Positions 49,901 through 62,100 of a stretch of 64,000 nucleotides of DNA are shown here, piece after piece (positions within the stretch are counted from its first letter, which is position 1; every line of letters starts with the position of its first letter). The stretch covers positions 160,599,465 through 160,663,464 of the forward strand of contig CP136068.1 of assembly GCA_032622095.1 (NCBI GenBank), in the 5' to 3' direction. Source of the DNA: Siphonodentalium dalli. Its lineage: Eukaryota; Mollusca; Scaphopoda; Gadilida; Siphonodentaliidae. The notes under the pieces are model-generated. The model saw only the letters and a program-made list of their open reading frames with translations. It was not told the origin of the DNA and ran no database searches. The position numbers and the translations under genes are program-made.

Positions 49901-52900
49901 GGATCAGATAAACAGACCACCATATCATTTATCTATACTCTAGGAGACACGTACTGGGGATCAGATAAACAGACCACCATATCATTTATCTATACTCTAG
50001 GAGACACGTACTGGGGATCAGATAGACAGACCACCAGATCATTTATCTATACTCTAGGAGACACGTACTGGGGATCAGATAAACAGACCACCAGATCATT
50101 TATCTATACTCTAGGAGACACGTACTGGGGATCAGATAGACAGACCACCAGATCATTTATCTATACTCTAGGAGACACGTACTGGGGATCAGATAGACAG
50201 ACCACCAGATCATTTATCTATACTCTAGGAGACACGTACTGGGGATCAGATAAACAGACCACCAGATCATTTATCTATACTCTAGGAGACACGTACTGGG
50301 GATCAGATAGACAGACCACCATATCATTTATCTATACTCTAGGAGACACGTACTGGGGATCAGATAGACAGACCACCAGATCATTTATCTATACTCTAGG
50401 AGACACGTACTGGGGATCAGATAAACAGACCACCAGATCATTTATCTATACTCTAGGAGACACGTACTGGGGATCAGATAGACAGACCACCAGATCATTT
50501 ATCTATACTCTAGGAGACACGTACTGGGGATCAGATAGACAGACCACCAGATCATTTATCTATACTCTAGGAGACACGTACTGGGGATCAGATAGACAGA
50601 CCACCAGATCATTTATCTATACTCTAGGAGACACGTACTGGGGATCAGATAGACAGACCACCAGATCATTTATCTATACTCTAGGAGACACGTACTGGGG
50701 ATCAGATAGACAGACCACCAGATCATTTATCTATACTCTAGGAGACACGTACTGGGGATCAGATAGACAGACCACCAGATCATTTATCTATACTCTAGGA
50801 GACACGTACTGGGGATCAGATAGACAGACCACCAGATCATTTATCTATACTCTAGGAGACACGTACTGGGGATCAGATAGACAGACCACCAGATCATTTA
50901 TCTATACTCTAGGAGACACGTACTGGGGATCAGATAGACAGACCACCAGATCATTTATCTATACTCTAGGAGACACGTACTGGGGATCAGATAGACAGAC
51001 CACCAGATCATTTATCTATACTCCAGGAGACGCGTACTGGGGATCAGATAGACAGACCACCATATCATTTATCTATACTCTAGGAGACACGTACTGGGGA
51101 TCTGATAAACAGACCACCAGATCATTTATCTATACTCCAGGAGACGCGTACTGGGGATCAGATAAACAGACCACCAGATCATTTATCTATACTCTAGGAG
51201 ACGCGTACTGGGGATCAGATAGACAGACCACCAGATCATTTATCTATACTCTAGGAGACGCGTACTGGGGATCAGATAAACAGACCACCAGATCATTTAT
51301 CTATACTCCAGGAGACGCGTACTGGGGATCAGATAGACAGACCACCAGATCATTTATCTATACTCTAGGAGACACGTACTGGGGATCAGATAAACAGACC
51401 ACCAGATCATTTATCTATACTCTAGGAGACACGTACTGGGGATCAGATAAACAGACCACCATATCATTTATCTATACTCTAGGAGACACGTACTGGGGAT
51501 CAGATAAACAGACCACCAGATCATTTATCTATACTCTAGGAGACACGTACTGGGGATCAGATAGACAGACCACCAGATCATTTATCTATACTCTAGGAGA
51601 CACGTACTGGGGATCAGATAGACAGACCACCATATCATTTATCTATACTCTAGGAGACACGTACTGGGGATCAGATAAACAGACCACCAGATCATTTATC
51701 TATACTCTAGGAGACGCGTACTGGGGATCAGATAGACAGACCACCAGATCATTTATCTATACTCTAGGAGACACGTACTGGGGATCAGATAGACAGACCA
51801 CCATATCATTTATCTATACTCTAGGAGACACGTACTGGGGATCAGATAAACAGACCACCAGATCATTTATCTATACTCTAGGAGACGCGTACTGGGGATC
51901 AGATAGACAGACCACCAGATCATTTATCTATACTCTAGGAGACACGTACTGGGGATCAGATAGACAGACCACCAGATCATTTATCTATACTCTAGGAGAC
52001 ACGTACTGGGGATCAGATAAACAGACCACCAGATCATTTATCTATACTCTAGGAGACACGTACTGGGGATCAGATAGACAGACCACCAGATCATTTATCT
52101 ATACTCTAGGAGACACGTACTGGGGATCAGATAAACAGACCACCAGATCATTTATCTATACTCTAGGAGACGCGTACTGGGGATCAGATAAACAGACCAC
52201 CAGATCATTTATCTATACTCTAGGAGACACGTACTGGGGATCAGATAAACAGACCACCATATCATTTATCTATACTCTAGGAGACACGTACTGGGGATCA
52301 GATAGACAGACCACCAGATCATTTATCTATACTCTAGGAGACTAGTACTGGGGATCAGATAGACAGACCACCAGATCATTTATCTATACTCCAGGAGGCA
52401 CGTACTGGGGATCAGATAGACAGACCACCAGATCATTTATCTATACTCTAGGAGACACGTACTGGGGATCTGATAAACAGACCACCAGATCATTTATCTA
52501 TACTCTAGGAGACTAGTACTGGGGATCAGATAAACAGACCACCAGATCATTTATCTATACTCCAGGAGGCACGTACTGGGGATCAGATAGACAGACCACC
52601 ATATCATTTATCTATACTCTAGGAGACACGTACTGGGGATCTGATAAACAGACCACCAGATCATTTATCTATACTCTAGGAGACTAGTACTGGGGATCAG
52701 ATAAACAGACCACCAGATCATTTATCTATACTCTAGGAGACACGTACTGGGGATCAGATAGACAGACCACCAGATCATTTATCTATACTCCAGGAGACAC
52801 GTACTGGGGATCAGATAAACAGACCACCAGATCATTTATCTATACTCCAGGAGACGCGTACTGGGGATCAGATAAACAGACCACCATATCATTTATCTAT

Positions 52901-54100
52901 ACTCCAGGAGACACGTACTGGGGATCAGATAAACAGACCACCAGATCATTTATCTATACTCTAGGAGACACGTACTGGGGATCAGATAGACAGACCACCA
53001 GATCATTTATCTATACTCCAGGAGACACGTACTGGGGATCAGATAGACAGACCACCAGATCATTTATCTATACTCTAGGAGACACGTACTGGGGATCAGA
53101 TAGACAGACCACCAGATCATTTATCTATACTCTAGGAGACTAGTACTGGGGATCAGATAGACAGACCACCAGATCATTTATCTATACTCTAGGAGACACG
53201 TACTGGGGATCAGATAGACAGACCACCAGATCATTTATCTATACTCTAGGAGACACGTACTGGGGATCAGATAAACAGACCACCAGATCATTTATCTAAA
53301 CTCTAGGAGACACGTACTGGGGATCTGATAAACAGACCACCAGATCATTTATCTATACTCTAGGAGACACGTACTGGGGATCAGATAAACAGACCACCAG
53401 ATCATTTATCTATACTCTAGGAGACACGTACTGGGGATCAGATAGACAGACCACCAGATCATTTATCTATACTCTAGGAGACACGTACTGGGGATCAGAT
53501 AAACAGACCACCAGATCATTTATCTAAACTCTAGGAGACACGTACTGGGGATCAGATAGACAGACCACCAGATCATTTATCTATACTCTAGGAGACACGT
53601 ACTGGGGATCAGATAAACAGACCACCAGATCATTTATCTATACTCTAGGAGACACGTACTGGGGATCAGATAGACAGACCACCAGATCATTTATCTATAC
53701 TCCAGGAGACGCGTACTGGGGATCAGATAAACAGACCACCATATCATTTATCTATACTCTAGGAGACGCGTACTGGGGATCAGATAAACAGACCACCATA
53801 TCATTTATCTATACTCTAGGAGACACGTACTGGGGATCAGATAAACAGACCACCAGATCATTTATCTATACTCCAGGAGACACGTACTGGGGATCAGATA
53901 GACAGACCACCAGATCATTTATCTATACTCTAGGAGACACGTACTGGGGATCAGATAAACAGACCACCAGATCATTTATCTAAACTCTAGGAGACTAGTA
54001 CTGGGGATCAGATAAACAGACCACCAGATCATTTATCTAAACTCTAGGAGACACGTACTGGGGATTAGATAAACAGACCACCAGATCATTTATCTATACT
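43990..54100. repeat. 43- and 46-unit higher-order domain
   Basis: A landmark cluster (CTAAACT, GACTAG, CTAAACT, GGATTAGAT in successive units) occurs with GACTAG at 44018, 46640, 49091 and 53993. Spacings are 2622 (46 units), 2451 (43 units) and 4902 bp (86 units = 2 x 43). The rare GATGCG variant at 47039 and 49490 repeats with the same 2451-bp spacing, and again at 47666 after 11 units. The position expected for a further copy (about 51542) lacks the landmarks. Confidence 0.8.
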
Positions 54101-57100
54101 CTAGGAGACGCGTACTGGGGATCAGATAAACAGACCACCAGATCATTTATCTATACTCTAGGAGACACGTACTGGGGATCAGATAAACAGACCACCAGAT
54201 CATTTATCTATACTCTAGGAGACACGTACTGGGGATCAGATAGACAGACCACCAGATCATTTATCTATACTCCAGGAGGCACGTACTGGGGATCTGATAA
54301 ACAGACCACCAGATCATTTATCTATACTCTAGGAGACACGTACTGGGGATCAGATAGACAGACCACCAGATCATTTATCTATACTCCAGGAGACGCGTAC
54401 TGGGGATCAGATAAACAGACCACCATATCATTTATCTATACTCTAGGAGACGCGTACTGGGGATCAGATAAACAAACCACCATATCATTTATCTATACTC
54501 TAGGAGACACGTACTGGGGATCAGATAAACAGACCACCAGATCATTTATCTATACTCCAGGAGACACGTACTGGGGATCAGATAGACAGACCACCAGATC
54601 ATTTATCTATACTCTAGGAGACACGTACTGGGGATCAGATAAACAGACCACCATATCATTTATCTATACTCTAGGAGACACGTACTGGGGATCAGATAGA
54701 CAGACCACCAGATCATTTATCTATACTCTAGGAGACACGTACTGGGGATCAGATAAACAGACCACCATATCATTTATCTATACTCTAGGAGACGCGTACT
54801 GGGGATCAGATAAACATACCACCATATCATTTATCTATACTCTAGGAGACACGTACTGGGGATCAGATAAACAGACCACCATATCATTTATCTATACTCT
54901 AGGAGACACGTATTGGGGATCAGATAGACAGACCACCAGATCATTTATCTATACTCTAGGAGACACGTACTGGGGATCAGATAAACAGACCACCAGATCA
55001 TTTATCTATACTCTAGGAGACACGTACTGGGGATCAGATAGACAGACCACCAGATCATTTATCTATACTCTAGGAGACACGTACTGAGGATCAGATAGAC
55101 AGACCACCAGATCATTTATCTATACTCTAGGAGACACGTACTGGGGATCAGATAAACAGACCACCAGATCATTTATCTATACTCTAGGAGACACGTACTG
55201 GGGATCAGATAGACAGACCACCATATCATTTATCTATACTCTAGGAGACACGTACTGGGGATCAGATAGACAGACCACCAGATCATTTATCTATACTCTA
55301 GGAGACACGTACTGGGGATCAGATAGACAGACCACCAGATCATTTATCTATACTCTAGGAGACACGTACTGGGGATCAGATAGACAGACCACCAGATCAT
55401 TTATCTATACTCTAGGAGACACGTACTGGGGATCAGATAGACAGACCACCAGATCATTTATCTATACTCTAGGAGACACGTACTGGGGATCAGATAGACA
55501 GACCACCAGATCATTTATCTATACTCTAGGAGACACGTACTGGGGATCAGATAGACAGACCACCAGATCATTTATCTATACTCTAGGAGACACGTACTGG
55601 GGATCAGATAGACAGACCACCAGATCATTTATCTATACTCTAGGAGACACGTACTGGGGATCAGATAGACAGACCACCAGATCATTTATCTATACTCTAG
55701 GAGACACGTACTGGGGATCAGATAGACAGACCACCAGATCATTTATCTATACTCTAGGAGACACGTACTGGGGATCAGATAGACAGACCACCATATCATT
55801 TATCTATACTCTAGGAGACACGTACTGGGGATCAGATAAACAGACCACCAGATCATTTATCTATACTCTAGGAGACACGTACTGGGGATCAGATAGACAG
55901 ACCACCAGATCATTTATCTATACTCCAGGAGACGCGTACTGGGGATCAGATAAACAGACCACCATATCATTTATCTATACTCCAGGAGACGCGTACTGGG
56001 GATCAGATAGACAGACCACCAGATCATTTATCTATACTCTAGGAGACACGTACTGGGGATCTGATAAACAGACCACCAGATCATTTATCTATACTCCAGG
56101 AGACGCGTACTGGGGATCAGATAGACAGACCACCAGATCATTTATCTATACTCTAGGAGACGCGTACTGGGGATCAGATAAACAGACCACCAGATCATTT
56201 ATCTATACTCCAGGAGACGCGTACTGGGGATCAGATAGACAGACCACCAGATCATTTATCTATACTCTAGGAGACACGTACTGGGGATCAGATAAACAGA
56301 CCACCAGATCATTTATCTATACTCTAGGAGACACGTACTGGGGATCAGATAAACAGACCACCATATCATTTATCTATACTCTAGGAGACACGTACTGGGG
56401 ATCAGATAGACAGACCACCAGATCATTTATCTATACTCTAGGAGACACGTACTGGGGATCAGATAAACAGACCACCAGATCATTTATCTATACTCTAGGA
56501 GACACGTACTGGGGATCAGATAGACAGACCACCATATCATTTATCTATACTCTAGGAGACACGTACTGGGGATCAGATAAACAGACCACCAGATCATTTA
56601 TCTATACTCTAGGAGACACGTACTGGGGATCAGATAGACAGACCACCAGATCATTTATCTATACTCTAGGAGACACGTACTGGGGATCAGATAGACAGAC
56701 CACCATATCATTTATCTATACTCTAGGAGACACGTACTGGGGATCAGATAAACAGACCACCAGATCATTTATCTATACTCTAGGAGACGCGTACTGGGGA
56801 TCAGATAGACAGACCACCAGATCATTTATCTATACTCTAGGAGACACGTACTGGGGATCAGATAGACAGACCACCAGATCATTTATCTATACTCTAGGAG
56901 ACACGTACTGGGGATCAGATAAACAGACCACCAGATCATTTATCTATACTCTAGGAGACACGTACTGGGGATCAGATAGACAGACCACCAGATCATTTAT
57001 CTATACTCTAGGAGACACGTACTGGGGATCAGATAAACAGACCACCAGATCATTTATCTATACTCTAGGAGACACGTACTGGGGATCAGATAAACAGACC

Positions 57101-59135
57101 ACCATATCATTTATCTATACTCTAGGAGACACGTACTGGGAATCAGATAGACAGACCACCAGATCATTTATCTATACTCCAGGAGACGCGTACTGGGGAT
57201 CAGATAGACAGACCACCAGATCATTTATCTATACTCTAGGAGACGCGTACTGGGGATCAGATAAACAGACCACCAGATCATTTATCTATACTCTAGGAGA
57301 CACGTACTGGGGATCAGATAAACAGACCACCATATCATTTATCTATACTCTAGGAGACACGTACTGGGGATCAGATAGACAGACCACCAGATCATTTATC
57401 TATACTCTAGGAGACTAGTACTGGGGATCAGATAGACAGACCACCAGATCATTTATCTATACTCTAGGAGACACGTACTGGGGATCTGATAAACAGACCA
57501 CCAGATCATTTATCTATACTCTAGGAGACTAGTACTGGGGATCAGATAAACAGACCACCAGATCATTTATCTATACTCCAGGAGGCACGTACTGGGGATC
57601 AGATAGACAGACCACCATATCATTTATCTATACTCTAGGAGACACGTACTGGGGATCTGATAAACAGACCACCAGATCATTTATCTATACTCTAGGAGAC
57701 TAGTACTGGGGATCAGATAAACAGACCACCAGATCATTTATCTATACTCTAGGAGACACGTACTGGGGATCAGATAAACAGACCACCAGATCATTTATCT
57801 ATACTCCAGGAGACACGTACTGGGGATCAGATAGACAGACCACCAGATCATTTATCTATACTCCAGGAGACACGTACTGGGGATCAGATAAACAGACCAC
57901 CAGATCATTTATCTATACTCTAGGAGACGCGTACTGGGGATCAGATAAACAGACCACCAGATCATTTATCTATACTCCAGGAGACACGTACTGGGGATCA
58001 GATAAACAGACCACCAGATCATTTATCTATACTCCAGGAGACACGTACTGGGGATCAGATAGACAGACCACCAGATCATTTATCTATACTCTAGGAGACG
58101 CGTACTGGGGATCAGATAAACAGACCACCAGATCATTTATCTATACTCCAGGAGACACGTACTGGGGATCAGATAAACAGACCACCAGATCATTTATCTA
58201 TACTCTAGGAGACACGTACTGGGGATCAGATAAACAGACCACCAGATCATTTATCTATACTCCAGGAGACGCGTACTGGGGATCAGATAAACAGACCACC
58301 AGATCATTTATCTATTCTCCAGGAGACACGTACTGGGGATCAGATAAACAGACCACCAGATCATTTATCTATACTCTAGGAGACACGTACTGGGGATCAG
58401 ATAGACAGACCACCAGATCATTTATCTATACTCCAGGAGACGCGTACTGGGGATCAGATAAACAGACCACCATATCATTTATCTATACTCTAGGAGACAC
58501 GTACTGGGGATCAGATAAACAGACCACCAGATCATTTATCTATACTCTAGGAGACACGTACTGGGGATCAGATAGACAGACCACCAGATCATTTATCTAT
58601 ACTCTAGGAGACGCGTACTGGGGATCAGATAGACAGACCACCAGATCATTTATCTATACTCCAGGAGACACGTACTGGGGATCAGATAAACAGACCACCA
58701 GATCATTTATCTATACTCTAGGAGACACGTACTGGGGATCAGATAAACAGACCACCAGATCATTTATCTATACTCCAGGAGACGCGTACTGGGGATCAGA
58801 TAAACAGACCACCAGATCATTTATCTATACTCCAGGAGACGCGTACTGGGGATCAGATAAACAGACCACCAGATCATTTATCTATACTCTAGGAGACACG
58901 TACTGGGGATCAGATAAACAGACCACCAGATCATTTATCTATACTCTAGGAGACGCGTACTGGGGATCAGATAAACAGACCACCAGATCATTTATCTATA
59001 CTCCAGGAGACGCGTACTGGGGATCAGATAAACAGACCACCAGATCATTTATCTATACTCTAGGAGACACGTACTGGGGATCAGATAAACAGACCACCAG
59101 ATCATTTATCTATACTCCAGGAGACACGTACTGGG

Positions 59136-62100
59136 GATCAAATAAACAGACCACCAGATCATTTATCTATACTCTAGGAGACACGTACTGGTGATCAGAT
59201 AAACAGACCACCAGATCATTTATCTATACTCCAGGAGACACGTACTGGGGATCAGATAAACAGACCACCATATCATTTATCTATACTCTAGGAGACACGT
59301 ACTGGGGATCAGATAGACAGACCACCATATCATTTATCTATACTCTAGGAGACACGTACTGGGGATCAGATAGACAGACCACCATATCATTTATCTATAC
59401 TCCAGGAGACACGTACTGGGGATCAGATAAACAGACCACCATATCATTTATCTATACTCTAGGAGACACGTACTGGGGATCAGATAGACAGACCACCATA
59501 TCATTTATCTATACTCTAGGAGACACGTACTGGGGATCAGATAGACAGACCACCATATCATTTATCTATACTCTAGGAGACACGTACTGGGGATCAGATA
59601 AACAGACCACCAGATCATTTATCTATACTCTAGGAGACACGTACTGGGGATCAGATAGACAGACCACCAGATCATTTATCTATACTCCAGGAGGCACGTA
59701 CTGGGGATCTGATAAACAGACCACCAGATCATTTATCTATACTCTAGGAGACACGTACTGGGGATCAGATAGACAGACCACCAGATCATTTATCTATACT
59801 CTAGGAGACACGTACTGGGGATCAGATAGACAGACCACCAGATCATTTATCTATACTCCAGGAGACACGTACTGGGGATCAGATAAACAGACCACCAGAT
59901 CATTTATCTATACTCCAGGAGACACGTACTGGGGATCAGATAAACAGACCACCAGATCATTTATCTATACTCTAGGAGACACGTACTGGGGATCAGATAA
60001 ACAGACCACCAGATCATTTATCTATACTCCAGGAGACGCGTACTGGGGATCAGATAAACAGACCACCAGATCATTTATCTATACTCTAGGAGACGCGTAC
60101 TGGGATCAGATAGACAGACCACCAGATCATTTATCTATACTCCAGGAGACACGTACTGGGGATCAGATAAACAGACCACCAGATCATTTATCTATACTCT
60201 AGGAGACACGTACTGGGGATCAGATAAACAGACCACCAGATCATTTATCTATACTCCAGGAGACACGTACTGGGGATCAGATAAACAGACCACCAGATCA
60301 TTTATCTATACTCTAGGAGACACGTACTGGGGATCAGATAGACAGACCACCAGATCATTTATCTATACTCTAGGAGACGCGTACTGGGGATCAGATAAAC
60401 AGACCACCAGATCATTTATCTATACTCTAGGAGACACGTACTGCGGATCTGATAAACAGACCACCAGATCATTTATCTATACTCTAGGAGACACGTACTG
60501 GGGATCAGATAAACAGACCACCAGATCATTTATCTATACTCCAGGAGGCGCGTACTGGGGATCAGATAAACAGACTACCAGATCATTTATCTATACTCCA
60601 GGAGACGCGTACTGGGGATCAGATAAACAGACCACCAGATCATTTATCTATACTCTAGGAGACACGTACTGGGGATCAGATAAACAGACCACCAGATCAT
60701 TTATCTATACTCTAGGAGACGCGTACTGGGGATCAGATAAACAGACCACCAGATCATTTATCTATACTCCAGGAGACGCGTACTGGGGATCAGATAAACA
60801 GACTACCAGATCATTTATCTATACTCCAGGAGACGCGTACTGGGGATCAGATAAACAGACCACCAGATCATTTATCTATACTCTATGAGACGCGTACTGG
60901 GGATCAGATAGACAGACCACCAGATCATTTATCTATACTCTAGGAGACTAGTACTGGGGATCAGATAAACAGACCACCAGATCATTTATCTATACTCTAG
61001 GAGACACGTACTGGGGATCAGATAGACAGACCACCAGATCATTTATCTATACTCCAGGAGACGCGTACTGGGGATCAGATAAACAGACCACCAGATCATT
61101 TATCTATACTCTAGGAGACACGTACTGGGGATCAGATAAACAGACCACCAGATCATTTATCTATACTCCAGGAGACACGTACTGGGGATCAGATAGACAG
61201 ACCACCAGATCATTTATCTATACTCTAGGAGACACGTACTGGGGATCAGATAAACAGACCACCAGATCATTTATCTATACTCCAGGAGACGCGTACTGGG
61301 GATCAGATAAACAGACCACCAGATCATTTATCTATACTCTAGGAGACACGTACTGGGGATCAGATAAACAGACCACCAGATCATTTATCTATACTCCAGG
61401 AGACGCGTACTGGGGATCAGATAAACAGACCACCAGATCATTTATCTATACTCTAGGAGACACGTACTGGGGATCAGATAGACAGACCACCAGATCATTT
61501 ATCTATACTCTAGGAGACACGTACTGGGGATCAGATAAACAGACCACCAGATCATTTATCTATACTCTAGGAGACACGTACTGGGGATCAGATAAACAGA
61601 CCACCAGATCATTTATCTATACTCCAGGAGACGCGTACTGGGGATCAGATAGACAGACCACCATATCATTTATCTATACTCTAGGAGACACGTACTGGGG
61701 ATCAGATAAACAGACCACCATATCATTTATCTATACTCTAGGAGACACGTACTGGGGATCAGATAGACAGACCACCAGATCATTTATCTATACTCTAGGA
61801 GACACGTACTGGGGATCAGATAAACAGACCACCATATCATTTATCTATACTCTAGGAGACACGTACTGGGGATCAGATAGACAGACCACCAGATCATTTA
61901 TCTATACTCTAGGAGACACGTACTGGGGATCAGATAAACAGACCACCAGATCATTTATCTATACTCTAGGAGACGCGTACTGGGGATCAGATAAACAGAC
62001 CACCAGATCATTTATCTATACTCCAGGAGACGCGTACTGGGGATCAGATATACAGACCACCAGATCATTTATCTATACTCCAGGAGACACGTACTGGGGA

